Shown here: positions 26,311 to 36,700 of the stretch, piece by piece | Layout: every line of letters starts with the position of its first letter | Numbering within the stretch: the first letter of the stretch is position 1 | Source: JANQSS01 sp965249735 | GTDB lineage: Bacteria > Bacteroidota > Bacteroidia > Chitinophagales > Saprospiraceae | Length of the DNA stretch: 64,000 nt | Direction: 5' to 3' | Assembly: GCA_965249735.1 (NCBI GenBank) | Contig: CBDFMS010000026.1 | Span: 806,001 to 870,000 of the forward strand | Program-made: the position numbers and the translations under genes | Notes under the pieces: generated by a model | What the model was told of the DNA's origin: nothing | The model's database searches: none | The model's input: the letters and a program-made list of their open reading frames with translations, nothing else

Positions 26311-26967
26311 ATGTTGTCTCCAACTGAAGAAAACTATTTGAAATGCATTTATACATTGTCAGGAGATTCTCAAGACACTGTTAGCACAAATGCGATAGCT
26401 GAACGCCTACAAAACAGTGCTGCTTCTGTTACGGATATGGTAAAAAAGCTAGCCTCAAAAGGTCTCGTTGAGCATATTCCGTACAGGGGGATCAAACTTC
26501 GAAAAGATGGAATAAAAACAGCGATTTTCCTATTGCGAAAGCATCGATTATGGGAGTGCTTTTTATATAACCAACTTCATTTTAGCTGGGATGAACTTCA
26601 TGACATCGCTGAACAGCTTGAACATATCCAAAGTACCGCACTGATCAATCGACTGGATGAATTCTTAAAATTTCCAAAATTCGATCCGCATGGCGATCCC
26701 ATACCTGATAAAAATGGTAGAACAGCCCGGGAAGCAACGATTACCCTATTACAAGCTCCAATTCAAAAAGATCTGGTCGTAAAGACTGTGGCTGATGAAG
26801 CCGGATTCTTGAAGTATCTGACCGAAATAAATATTACCATAGGGTCTATGCTACGAATAGATCGAAAAGTGACATTTGATGACTCCTTAGTCATCAGCAC
26901 ATCCAACCAGCAAAATCTCACCATAAGTCAAAAAGCCGCTGAACGCATTTTTGTACAAATAACATAA
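26311..26967 (+). CDS. DtxR/MntR-family metal-dependent repressor
   Basis: 218 residues. An N-terminal winged helix (MLSPTEENYLKCIYTL ... NSAASVTDMVKKLASKGLVEH) is followed by the metal-binding dimerisation domain (HRLWECFLYNQLHFSWDELHDIAEQLEH, with the expected His/Glu/Cys ligands) and a FeoA/SH3-like C-terminal domain. Family members sense Mn2+ or Fe2+ and repress uptake genes. It is the first gene of a run with a solute-binding protein and an ATPase (gaps of 4 and 5 bp), so it probably regulates that transporter and itself through the upstream palindrome. Mn is favoured over Fe by the type of binding protein, but this is inference. Confidence 0.88.
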   Translation: MLSPTEENYLKCIYTLSGDSQDTVSTNAIAERLQNSAASVTDMVKKLASKGLVEHIPYRGIKLRKDGIKTAIFLLRKHRLWECFLYNQLHFSWDELHDIAEQLEHIQSTALINRLDEFLKFPKFDPHGDPIPDKNGRTAREATITLLQAPIQKDLVVKTVADEAGFLKYLTEINITIGSMLRIDRKVTFDDSLVISTSNQQNLTISQKAAERIFVQIT

Positions 26968-26971
26968 AACC

Positions 26972-27970
26972 ATGATTCGGATATTATCACTAGTAATTTT
27001 ACTCTACACATCAGCAACAAGTTTGCAAGCTCAATCTGAGAAACCTTTGGTTGTGTCCAGTGCGTCAATATTTGCCGATATGGCAGAAAATATTGGTGGT
27101 GCGTTTATTGAAATAAAAAGTATCGTACCAGTAGGTGGTGATCCTCATATTTATGAACCAACACCCAGTGATGCCATCTTGGCCTCCAAAGCTGATTTAA
27201 TTTTGCGAAATGGTCTCACCTTTGAAGGTTGGTTAAATGAGTTGATCGAGTATTCCGGAACAAAAGCAGATTTGGTTTTAATCACAGAAGGAATTGAGCC
27301 CATAACCAGCTCGGTCTATCAAAATGCACCTGATCCACATGCCTGGATGGACGCTGAAAATGGAATTATTTATGCCGAAAATATTAAAAATGCCCTTGTT
27401 CGATTATTACCTGATCATCAAAGAGAATTGGAATTTAATTTCAACGCATATAAAAGCACACTGTTAAGTTTACATGAATATATTGAACAAAAAATCTCAA
27501 CTATTCCGCAAGAGCGTCGCGTGTTAATTACGTCTCATGATGCATTTCAATATTATGGCCGCAAGTATGGACTACAATTGGAGTCTGTTCTCGGAACTTC
27601 CACTGATGCGCAAGCACAAACCTCTGATATTGTCCGCTTAAATAAGGTAATTAAAAGTTCCGGTGTACCAGCTGTATTTATCGAGACTACAGTTAATCCC
27701 AAGTTATTAGCTCAAATAGCATCGGACAACAATGTTCGTATTGGAGGTAAACTTTTTTCAGACAGTATTGGAGATGAAGACAGCAATGCCCCAACATATG
27801 TGGACATGTTGAAATTCAATACCGAATCAATTGTGAACGCGCTTACAGCTGAAAATGAAACAACAGACAATGAAATAGCAGACAAGGGGTTTTCTTATAT
27901 CTGGTTTGTTCCAATCATTCTTTTGCTCGCATTGATCATTCTTTTCTTTATTCGGAAAAACAGCAATTAA
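26972..27970 (+). CDS. Metal ABC transporter solute-binding protein (TroA/MntA type) with C-terminal membrane anchor
   Basis: 332 residues. Signal peptide of about 20 residues, then the cluster A-I binding-protein fold with ligands at His in GGDPHIYEP, His in PDPHAWMD, Glu in VFIETT and Asp in KLFSDSIGD. The His-rich loop of ZnuA is missing, which favours Mn2+/Fe2+ over Zn2+. Unusually there is no lipobox. Instead the C-terminus ends with a hydrophobic helix (FVPIILLLALIILFFI) and basic tail, so the protein should be anchored by its C-terminus. It lies 4 bp after the repressor gene and 5 bp before the ATPase gene. Confidence 0.88.
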   Translation: MIRILSLVILLYTSATSLQAQSEKPLVVSSASIFADMAENIGGAFIEIKSIVPVGGDPHIYEPTPSDAILASKADLILRNGLTFEGWLNELIEYSGTKADLVLITEGIEPITSSVYQNAPDPHAWMDAENGIIYAENIKNALVRLLPDHQRELEFNFNAYKSTLLSLHEYIEQKISTIPQERRVLITSHDAFQYYGRKYGLQLESVLGTSTDAQAQTSDIVRLNKVIKSSGVPAVFIETTVNPKLLAQIASDNNVRIGGKLFSDSIGDEDSNAPTYVDMLKFNTESIVNALTAENETTDNEIADKGFSYIWFVPIILLLALIILFFIRKNSN

Positions 27971-27975
27971 TTCTC

Positions 27976-28731
27976 ATGGAAATCACAGTCACCTACCCCA
28001 TCACCGTTGAAGGACTCTCTGTTAGTTATGGTAATAAGCGTGTATTAACTAATATATATTTAAAAATCGAACGAGGGCAAATATATGGACTGATTGGCCC
28101 CAATGGTGCCGGTAAATCGACATTATTTAAATCCATATTAGGACTGATCGAATTTAATTCCGGAAAAATTCACATTCTGGATAAGGCCATTCAGGAGTCC
28201 CGAAAAATAATAGCCTATGTACCGCAACGCGATGAAATTGATTGGACCTTTCCGGCCAACGTGATGGACATCGTACTGATGGGTCGATATCCCCATAAGA
28301 AGTTGTTCCAAAAACTTGGAGATAATGACTATCAAATCGCTACTTCCGCTTTAGAAAGTCTCGGAATAGTTCATCTGAAAAATCGCCAAATCGGACAATT
28401 ATCCGGTGGACAACAACAACGTGTATTTCTTGCACGAGCCCTGGCGCAAGAAGCGGAAATAATATTATTGGATGAGCCATTTGTTGGTGTCGATTTAACG
28501 ACAGAAGAAAAAATTATTACCATTCTTAAGCAATTAGCAAACGAAGGAAAGACGCTTTTGGTGGTCCATCATGATCTCGCTACAGTCAAAGCCTATTTTA
28601 GCCAGGTAATTTTACTCAATCAACGTTTGATTGGTTATGGGCCGACCAATAAAGTTTTTACTGACGAAATGATCGCCTTAACTTATGGTGCACAATTAAA
28701 TGTGCTTCATAAAACGGGTTTGATAGAATAG
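27976..28731 (+). CDS. Metal ABC transporter ATP-binding protein
   Basis: 251 residues with Walker A GPNGAGKSTLFKSIL, signature QLSGGQQQRVFLARALA, Walker B IILLDEPFVGVD and the switch His in LLVVHHD. It is closest to the MntB/ZnuC type. It should power the importer fed by the binding protein just upstream. The expected membrane permease gene does not follow: only 174 bp remain before a convergent hydrolase gene, and no permease lies upstream. The permease may be elsewhere in the genome. Confidence 0.9.
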   Translation: MEITVTYPITVEGLSVSYGNKRVLTNIYLKIERGQIYGLIGPNGAGKSTLFKSILGLIEFNSGKIHILDKAIQESRKIIAYVPQRDEIDWTFPANVMDIVLMGRYPHKKLFQKLGDNDYQIATSALESLGIVHLKNRQIGQLSGGQQQRVFLARALAQEAEIILLDEPFVGVDLTTEEKIITILKQLANEGKTLLVVHHDLATVKAYFSQVILLNQRLIGYGPTNKVFTDEMIALTYGAQLNVLHKTGLIE

Positions 28732-28905
28732 GAACTCATCAATAGCTATTGGATTCACCTTCGAGACAAAATGAAGTCTTACGATTACCCTATCTCAATC
28801 ATTGGCCGATGATCAACAGATTAAATCGATTGATCATGTCAATAAATCAGCATCAATTCGGGTCTACGAATTTAATTTGAATGCGTGTTGGGCGCTTATT
28901 CAGTA

Positions 28906-30318
28906 TCAAGTCAACGTCACTTGTTGACCCAAATATGGAATGTCAACCTGGTCAAATCCCAAATTTATTAGGTCTTCTGAAAACGGCATTTGGGCATCAT
29001 AATCGCCATGAACTAAAAACAGGCGTTGATTCTTTTTCACCTGGTTTTTCATAAAGTCCATCATTTCGATCCGATCCCCATGTGCAGAAAACGAGTCCAT
29101 CGTTTTCACCTCAGCATTTACATTCAACCAATTGCCAAATAATTTAATATTCTTAACGCCGGATTTAATAATTCCTCCGGTCGTGTTCGGAGCGCAATAG
29201 CCCACCATTAACACTGTGGTCCGTGGATCCTCTATATTATTTGCTAAATGATGTTGCACGCGGCCAGCATTTGCCATACCCGCTGATGAAATTATAATTG
29301 CAGGTTGGTCGGAATGATTCAATCGTTTTGACTCTTCAACTTCAGTAATATACTTCAACCTGCTAAACCCAAATGGATTAGGATCCGTCAACATATACTT
29401 TTGCAATTCTTTGTCATAACATTCAGGATGTACACCAAATATTCTGGTTGCATTCACAGCCAACGGGCTATCCACATATACAGGAATCGATGGAAGGTTT
29501 CCATCATTCTCTAGATGATCAAGAAGATGTACGATTTCCTGTGTGCGGCCGACACTAAAAGCAGGAATAATTAATTTGCCTTTTTTCTCCAGACAGGCAT
29601 GCGTTACGATAGAAAGTAGTTTGTCGACTTCTTCCGGTCTGGACTCATGCTCCCGGTTGCCATACGTGGATTCAGAAATCAAATAATCGCATTCGTGCAT
29701 AGGCTCCGGATCTCTCAAAATAGGACGATGCGGACGTCCAATATCTCCCGTAAAACCAATCATCGTTTCTTTTCCATTTTCTCGGACTTTCAAAACCACA
29801 CTGGCGCTCCCAAGAATATGGCCGGCATCCGAAAAATAAACAGAGACTTTATCGGAAACCCGAAACCAGGAATAGTATGAATGTCCGATCATCCGTTGCA
29901 TTGTAATGGCAACATCATCTTTTTCATAAAGGGGTTCAATGAAATGCTTTTTGGATTTGCCTTTCTTTTTCATTCGACGATTGTGATACTGTGCATCACG
30001 TTCCTGTATCATCGCACTATCCATCAACATGATTCCACACAAGGACCGCGAGGCATGCGTACAATGGATGTGTCCTTCATATCCTTTTTTAACAAGCATC
30101 GGCAGTCGTCCGGCATGATCAATATGTGCATGACTAAGGATGACACAATCCACCGTGCTGGCTTTAAATAAAAACTTCTTATTGAAATTCTCCATTTCAT
30201 CATCATTGCCCTGGTATAGACCGCAATCAAGGAGAATTCGAAAACCATCACTCAATTCAATGAGGTGGCAAGATCCGGTGACGTGTCTCGCAGCGCCGCA
30301 AAATGTAACTTTTATCAT
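28906..30318 (-). CDS. Beta-CASP metallo-beta-lactamase-fold hydrolase
   Basis: 470 residues. The metal site is clear: LSHAHIDHAGR (His63, His65, Asp67, His68), GHILGSA, GDIG and a late SAHGDR. The insert between the lactamase halves and the C-terminal RMMBL-like part (LVHGDYDAQMPFSEDL) mark the beta-CASP group, which contains RNA-processing nucleases. It resembles COG1236 proteins of bacteria. Substrate is probably RNA but is not shown. Monocistronic; convergent with the metal-transport operon. Confidence 0.88.
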   Translation of the reverse strand: MIKVTFCGAARHVTGSCHLIELSDGFRILLDCGLYQGNDDEMENFNKKFLFKASTVDCVILSHAHIDHAGRLPMLVKKGYEGHIHCTHASRSLCGIMLMDSAMIQERDAQYHNRRMKKKGKSKKHFIEPLYEKDDVAITMQRMIGHSYYSWFRVSDKVSVYFSDAGHILGSASVVLKVRENGKETMIGFTGDIGRPHRPILRDPEPMHECDYLISESTYGNREHESRPEEVDKLLSIVTHACLEKKGKLIIPAFSVGRTQEIVHLLDHLENDGNLPSIPVYVDSPLAVNATRIFGVHPECYDKELQKYMLTDPNPFGFSRLKYITEVEESKRLNHSDQPAIIISSAGMANAGRVQHHLANNIEDPRTTVLMVGYCAPNTTGGIIKSGVKNIKLFGNWLNVNAEVKTMDSFSAHGDRIEMMDFMKNQVKKNQRLFLVHGDYDAQMPFSEDLINLGFDQVDIPYLGQQVTLT

Positions 30319-30390
30319 CTTGAATTTCTTTTTCGGAAAGCGTAATAATAATCAAACTTTCCGAGGATTGGGTCACGAAAAATGTGGTGA

Positions 30391-31221
30391 TTATAATTGT
30401 TGAAGCAGTTCTGTGACTTTCGAATCATAAAAGGTATTATCAAGATCAAGTTCTTCGAGGACTGATTTTGCCTTGTTTGTTTCACCTGCCTTTAGGTATG
30501 ATAAGGCCAAATACCATTGCGCATGCTCAATAAGTTCCGGATGGTCGAGAATGGATTCAAATGCTATCATTGCCTTCTCTGTTTCATTGATTGACAAGGC
30601 GCATATTCCAGTATACAAATTGATGAGGGGGTCTCCCTGTTTGGCCTTTTGCAGGTCTTCAAATTTTTCGAAAGCAATTAAATAATCACCATTTTGATAA
30701 GCCTTTGTAGCCTCTTCAAGTGTTTTATTTAAGATATTTCCATCGCGTTGTGTCAGGATCATATCATATGGCTCAAAATATGTCGCAAATAATTGTTTAG
30801 CATTTATATGATCAGAACTTCCTGGAAGAATAAAATATGCGAGCAATGCCACTGCAGCAACAGCAGCTAATGGGAATAACCATTTAAGTTTCAATATGGA
30901 GTTCGATTCTTTACGAATTTTTGGAAGTAGCAGTTCTACTTCGGATTTTGTTTTTTCTTCAATTAGAAATTTAAAATCTTGTATAACTTTTTGTTGAAAC
31001 TCCAATTTCATGCGCACATTATCATCTGAATTAATCAACATTTCGACATGTTCTCTCCAGGCAGTTTCCAGTTCTCCGGCAAGATATTGTTCGATCAATA
31101 AATCGATCCACTCCGATTTTAACCGGCCATCATTTTCCAAATCCCTCAGAAAAGCACTGGCAGCTTCACTTTCCAGTTGGCCGGCAATATGGGCATGCAT
31201 TATGTCAATCGAATCTTTCAT
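30391..31221 (-). CDS. Membrane TPR protein, probable sigma-factor partner
   Basis: 276 residues. The cytoplasmic N-terminus (about 1-110) is helical and acidic; one membrane helix spans about 112-132 (LKWLFPLAAVAAVALLAYFIL); the C-terminal, periplasmic part holds TPR-like helices (AYQNGDYLIAFEKFEDL, AMIAFESILDH, WYLALSYLKAGETNKAKSVLEEL). The first codon overlaps the last codons of the sigma gene by 4 bp (ATGA type), so they are translationally coupled. The layout suits an anti-sigma or sigma-anchoring factor that reads an envelope signal through its TPRs, but no classical anti-sigma motif is visible. Confidence 0.7.
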   Translation of the reverse strand: MKDSIDIMHAHIAGQLESEAASAFLRDLENDGRLKSEWIDLLIEQYLAGELETAWREHVEMLINSDDNVRMKLEFQQKVIQDFKFLIEEKTKSEVELLLPKIRKESNSILKLKWLFPLAAVAAVALLAYFILPGSSDHINAKQLFATYFEPYDMILTQRDGNILNKTLEEATKAYQNGDYLIAFEKFEDLQKAKQGDPLINLYTGICALSINETEKAMIAFESILDHPELIEHAQWYLALSYLKAGETNKAKSVLEELDLDNTFYDSKVTELLQQL

Positions 31222-31793
31222 TTTGCCTGAAATAGTTTTATTTCATTCATCAATTTTTTATAACACCGGGATTTAGTTGTCTTAGCGACATTCGCATTGG
31301 CTAGTCCAAGTTTACCTGCTATTTCTTTCATTGACATGTCGTCAATAATAGCATATGTCAATATTTTAATACATCGATCCTTCAACTGATTCATAGCCTT
31401 ATTGATATAACATAATTTCTTCTCCCTCGCTTCGAGACCCTCAGGCTCATTCTCTGTACCAGTATACATGGTTCGTCTGACATCCTCCTCCTTTTTATTT
31501 TCCTGCATTCGATTTCTTGAGGTTGCCAACCATTTATTCCAACAAATTCGATTTAGGTATGCTTGTACATTCCCAAACTCGTACTTACCACGAATAATAT
31601 TCGATCTAAAAGCCAGAATACTATCAACAAAAACATCATAAGCGTCATCGTACGAACACGAAAAGTTGCTTTTTCGAATTAACCATTGGCAGCATGCAGC
31701 TTGATAGCGATTTAACTGACCTAATCCGCTGTTATCACCTAGCATTAGTTGCTTTTCCAAAATTTCGTACGATTCTCTCGTCATATTATGCAA
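31218..31793 (-). CDS. RNA polymerase sigma-70 family factor (ECF-like)
   Basis: 191 residues with region 2 (YDDAYDVFVDSILAFRSNI ... NVQAYLNRICWNKWLATSRNR) and region 4 (KDRCIKILTYAIIDDMSMKEIAGKLG and the recognition helix ANANVAKTTKSRCYKKL). It lacks region 3, as ECF factors do. It is coupled to the membrane TPR gene downstream and divergent from the collagen-like and CHAT genes, separated by 134 bp. This placement suggests that it controls those genes, perhaps with autoregulation; the target promoter cannot be read. Confidence 0.85.
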   Translation of the reverse strand: MHNMTRESYEILEKQLMLGDNSGLGQLNRYQAACCQWLIRKSNFSCSYDDAYDVFVDSILAFRSNIIRGKYEFGNVQAYLNRICWNKWLATSRNRMQENKKEEDVRRTMYTGTENEPEGLEAREKKLCYINKAMNQLKDRCIKILTYAIIDDMSMKEIAGKLGLANANVAKTTKSRCYKKLMNEIKLFQAK

Positions 31794-31927
31794 ATTCGCT
31801 ATTAAAGGTAAACAGATCGCTATGAAAACCCTGAATTAGACTACCGTTAACCTGTACTTGTTTACCATTTATCATAATGGACATAATAGAATGAAAAGTA
31901 ATTCTTCAAACCAAAAAACTTCTCATT

Positions 31928-33625
31928 ATGTCTTCATCAAAATTATACTTCAAAAATTCTATGCGTTTAATATTGCTCCTTATGGTTCTTGTTTCCATTT
32001 CAGGTACACTTTCTGCTCAAAATGGAAATGTGGACGTAGAAGGAAATTTGCGCGTGACGGATATACCTCTTCTCACGACTTTTCCTGCTCGCATAGTCGT
32101 TCATGACACGTTTAATGATCAAAAGTTGAAATGGCTGCCTATGAACTCACTTATCGGGCCACAGGGACCTCAAGGGCCTGCCGGAGCACAGGGGCCTCAA
32201 GGGCCACAGGGACCACAGGGGCCCGGTGGAACACCCGGGCAGCAAGGACCACCCGGGCAAATCAATGCCCCTGGTCAGCCAATATGTGTGTTAGCTTCAG
32301 ATAGCACAGTAGTATTCAAAGTAGATACATTCGGAAGATCATATCATGGAGGCGATGAAACCTTTTTTGGATGTATCATCGTCGTTGATACGACAACCGG
32401 AGACACAACCTTTAAGATAAGTCCTGACGGTACTTCTTATCATGCGGGTCTTGAGACATTTGAGGGTGGCATGGTCATACCACTTTCTGATGGCGGTACA
32501 GTTCGAATCGATTCCACCGGCATTCGGATATTCGATGAAAATGGGGACTTAAAGGGTGAATGGAATTCAGATGGCACTTCCTGGCACGGTGGAAAAGAAG
32601 TTTTTTCTGAGGGCATTTGTATCCCTTTGCAATTCGGTGGTTATATCGCTTTTGATCCTTTGGAAGGTATCACAATTTTTGACACGGACTCTCTTCCAGT
32701 CACTCAATTCTCTCCTGATGGTACGTCTTTGCACTCGGGACTTGAAACATATGTTGAAGGTCTCATCGTAAACCTCAACAATGGCGGACACATCGCATTG
32801 GACCCTGTCCATGGCATCACTATTCTTGATGTAAATAATAATATCATCACCCGATTCCGGCCCGATGGGACGTCCGTGCATAGTGGTACGGAAGTATTTA
32901 ACGGTGGAATAAAAATCCCAACAGATAATGGTGGTACAATTTGTATTGACTCTTTTGGGATAAAGATTCTTGATGAGTTCGGAGCAATTTCCGGAGCCTG
33001 GTATCCTGACGGATCTTCAATACATTTAGGCGAAGAAGTTTTCTTGAACACCATCGTGGCTCGTGGCGACATTTCAATTGAACCGGCTAGTAGTCCATTT
33101 CAAACTGGCATCTTTCGATGGTTTGGAAATACGCTTGAACTCGCAATCACTTCATTTACAAAACAACAATTTATAAAATTTGATCCTGACAATGACACGA
33201 TCTGTATTTCACCCGGGAATAGTGGAGGTGTAGTCAAAATAGCCGGCGATCTTCATGTGACAGGAACCAAGGCCTTTCAAATCAATCACCCGCTTGATCC
33301 GGAAAACAAATATTTAATTCATAGTTGTGTAGAAGCTCCGGAACGTTTAAATATTTACTCCGGAAGAATAACGACAAATTCGAAAGGCTATGCCACGGTA
33401 CAATTACCCGATTATTTTGTTCCACTAAATATCGATTATCGCTATCAAACGACATGCATTGGCAAAACATTTTCACATGTGCTTATTTGGGAAGAAATCG
33501 ATAAGAATGGCAGATTTATTATAAAAAGTGAAACGCCAAATCAACAAATTTCCTGGCAAGTCAGCGGCGCCAGAAATGATGCTTATGCCAAAAGTCATCC
33601 ATTGCGTGTTGAAATCCCTAAATAA
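31928..33625 (+). CDS. Secreted collagen-like protein with tandem 48-residue repeats
   Basis: 565 residues with a signal peptide (LILLLMVLVSISGTLSAQ; Met12 is an alternative start). Residues 77-112 are twelve G-X-Y triplets (GPQ, GPA, GTP, GPP and similar), a collagen-like stretch. After this come four full and two partial repeats of 48-49 residues with the core DGTSxHxGxE, then GG(I/V), GG.I..D and GI.I.D, probably a beta-solenoid or trimeric fibre. The C-terminus (KAFQINHPLDPENKYLIHS ... WQVSG) resembles a domain I recall from bacterial fibre-like proteins. It lacks a recognisable T9SS signal. A terminator separates it from the CHAT gene. Confidence 0.75.
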   Translation: MSSSKLYFKNSMRLILLLMVLVSISGTLSAQNGNVDVEGNLRVTDIPLLTTFPARIVVHDTFNDQKLKWLPMNSLIGPQGPQGPAGAQGPQGPQGPQGPGGTPGQQGPPGQINAPGQPICVLASDSTVVFKVDTFGRSYHGGDETFFGCIIVVDTTTGDTTFKISPDGTSYHAGLETFEGGMVIPLSDGGTVRIDSTGIRIFDENGDLKGEWNSDGTSWHGGKEVFSEGICIPLQFGGYIAFDPLEGITIFDTDSLPVTQFSPDGTSLHSGLETYVEGLIVNLNNGGHIALDPVHGITILDVNNNIITRFRPDGTSVHSGTEVFNGGIKIPTDNGGTICIDSFGIKILDEFGAISGAWYPDGSSIHLGEEVFLNTIVARGDISIEPASSPFQTGIFRWFGNTLELAITSFTKQQFIKFDPDNDTICISPGNSGGVVKIAGDLHVTGTKAFQINHPLDPENKYLIHSCVEAPERLNIYSGRITTNSKGYATVQLPDYFVPLNIDYRYQTTCIGKTFSHVLIWEEIDKNGRFIIKSETPNQQISWQVSGARNDAYAKSHPLRVEIPK

Positions 33626-33692
33626 CATAGTGTTCAAATTTTGCCGTCAACTTCATGAGCGTAGCAAAGAACTCAATGCAGTAATATCAAGG

Positions 33693-33717
33693 AATCCCCA
33701 TTGTAATGATGGGGATT
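33693..33717 (+). terminator. Terminator downstream of the collagen-like gene
   Basis: Perfect 9-bp stem (AATCCCCAT / ATGGGGATT) with a 7-base loop, followed by TTCGTATTTT. It lies between the collagen-like gene and the CHAT gene, so transcription of the latter may depend on read-through or on its own promoter. Confidence 0.65.
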
Positions 33718-33753
33718 TCGTATTTTACCTTACTATAAAAGGGTCTTTACGGT

Positions 33754-36700
33754 ATGCAAACTTCAGTCCGATATAAAATCCTACTTGTTTTATGCTGCTC
33801 CTTCTATTTCTCCAGCATTAACACATTAGCCAGCAATTCAAATGACTCCACTCTTGCAATAAAGTTGATGCATCAAGGCGATAGTTTACGACGTCTTATG
33901 CTATTCAACGAAGCCTATGTCAAATATTTACAAGCCGAAGAACTTCTTGAACCCATTCATTTATGGGAAAATTTACTAGTCGCCCGTGGCCATCGTATAC
34001 GTGTATTACTTCAGCAAGAAAAATTTGAAATTGGCGACAGTCTCTGCATGGAATCTCTTAAACTGGCACAATTATATTTTGGTGAGCACCATAAATCACT
34101 TGCTTCCTTCTACAACTTGATGGCTGCAGTTGAAGGCCTTTATCGTGCTGATTACCGAAAAGCACTCGAGTTGCACAAGTTTGCGGTAAAATCTGTACAA
34201 TCTCTGGAAGACAGTGAATCATTGATGGTAAAAGCACGCTCTTTAGGTGCTGTTGGAATGACCTACGAGTACTTAGGAGATTATAGTCAAGCCATTAAAT
34301 ATATTGAACAGGAGATGGAACTGATCCGGCACATCAAAGGAGAAGGAAGTATGTATTTAGCGTTTAGCTATCAGGATTTGGGGAAAATAAATGCCCTGAA
34401 GGGCTTCTATCAACAAGCTGAGAATTATTATCAAAAAAATCTTGAGCTGCTCAATGAAAATCTCCCACCCGGCCATGATTTTATTTCAAAAAGTTATCTT
34501 GATCTAGCGAGAATGTACAACAATACCGGAAGGTTTTCAGAAGCATTGGATAACATTCTTTACGCTACTACATCTTATGAAATTAATCATGATAAACAAC
34601 ATTCTGGCATTGCTAATGCATTACAATTGAAAGGAGACGTACACTTTAACCGAGGTGAATATAGCCAAGCCGAGGAAGTCTACAATAGATGCAGAGATAT
34701 CCAAAACAAATTAATATTGGAGGACCATCTGGAAATTGCAAATTTACAGATGTCCTTTGGTCAATTGTACGTTGAACAAAAGAAATACGTTAAGGCAAAA
34801 GAATTCGCACTCAATGCAATGAGAATTTATAAAGAAAAACTTGGGGCGAATCATTTCCAATTTGCCAAAGTACTTACACAACTTGCAAAACTGGAATTAT
34901 ATCAAAACAACTTCGACACAGCCCTGGTCTATTTATTTCGTGCCAAGGATATACAACAACTTATATTTTCGGGAAAAGGGCCGAATGCGGCGCGTATAGA
35001 TTTTCTTCTCGCTCGTGTCCATTTAAGTTTGAATCAGCTTGATGAGGCCCTGAATTATGTTCAATCTGGCCTCAAGTGCATGGACAGTGCCGATCCAAAT
35101 CAACAAATGTCAAGTCATCCAATAACGATCGAGTTGAATCATATGAGGGCTAAAATATATCATGAGCAACATTTAGTCAATCAATTACCTATCGACCTCT
35201 ACAGCTCATTTTTATACTATGACACCTGTTTGTTATATGCCGATCAATTGATTATGGGCCACAACAACGAATCCAAAAAATTCTGGTTGGAAAAAGTTTT
35301 TCCCATTTACGAGGAAGCCATTAATGTGGCTTATCAGTCATATATAATTTCAAAAAACAATACCTACTACGAAAAAGCTCTTGGGTTTTCTGAAAAATGT
35401 AAATCCGTATTGCTTAAATATCATGTCAATCAGGAGAATGCACTGGCGTTTTCAGGAGTTGATCCCGGTATTCTCGAAAAAGAGCAAAATTTCAGGCACC
35501 AGATAGTCGCCTTGGAAAATAATTTGCTCAAACTCCAAAATGAAGGTACACGGACAGAAAATCCTACCTCCAAAATGCACCTTTGGCAAAGTCAGTTATT
35601 TGACTTAAAACATCGATATGAAGATCTTTTGTCTCATCTAGAATCTGCCTACCCCAATTATTTCGATCTAAAATTTAAGCGAAAAGAGTTTCATTTACGT
35701 CAATTAAAAAATGATATCGTCGCTGCTGACGAGCTTATTGTAGAGTATTTTTTCGGTGATCAATTCTTATATATATTCTCTATTCAAAAAAACTTCCATG
35801 ATTGGCATCGAATCAGCATAGATAGTACTTTGCTTCATCATATGGATGCGTATGCTAACTATCTTCTCACGCGAAATTCAATAACTTCGTCACGTGATAA
35901 TTCGCTCCGTCAATTTCGATCAAGTGCATATAAATTGTACTTAAAAATTTTGGCCCCTGCTCTATCGGGGACTTCGACCAAGATCAATAAATTACTCATT
36001 ATTCCTGACGGCCGATTGTGTTTCCTTCCATTTGAAACCCTTATTCCTGAAACCCCGGTAGATCTGACGACTACGGCTCCGCACTACTTGCTACACAACT
36101 ATACGATTTACTATAAATATACACTTGCCTCAGTTCTGCAAAAAAAACAAAAAACAAAACTGCCGTATTTAGGAATTGCCCCTAAATACGATGGAAGAAC
36201 TCCGGACACCAATTCTACACGCCTTGGCTGGAGTGACCTGACAAACAACGTCGAAGAAGTTAATGCCGGAAGAGCTCGGTTCTCAGGAATAGTTTTATCT
36301 GATGAAAACGCAACGACGTCAAGATTCAAAGAACTGGCTCCTCAGGCTAATATGCTTCACCTTGCCGCACACGCAGAATTGAGCCATGATCAGCCATTAC
36401 AATCCCGATTAATTTTTAGTCGAGATTCCATGGGTTCAAACTCACTCTATTTGCAAGAATTGTTTAACCTCCAATTAAATGCGGATTTAGTCATCTTAAG
36501 TGCGTGTAATTCCGGAATCGGTGAACATCAGCGTGGTGAAGGACTAATCAGCCTGGCCAGGGGATTCAAATATGCAGGAATCAATGACATAGCCATGAGT
36601 TTATGGTCGGTTAACGATGCGACGATTATGCAAATCATAAAGCTATTCCTAGACAAAATAAATCAAGGGATTGCAAAGCCAGAAGCACTCCGCCAAGCCA

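Noticed and set aside
28732..28905. Search for a missing permease in the gap after the metal ATPase
   Set aside because: Only 174 bp, no open frame with membrane helices; too short for any permease fragment of note.
30334..30363. Inverted repeat CGGAAAG / CTTTCCG as terminator of the TPR gene
   Set aside because: The stem is only 7 bp with a 16-base loop and no U-tract on the minus strand, so it is not a convincing terminator.
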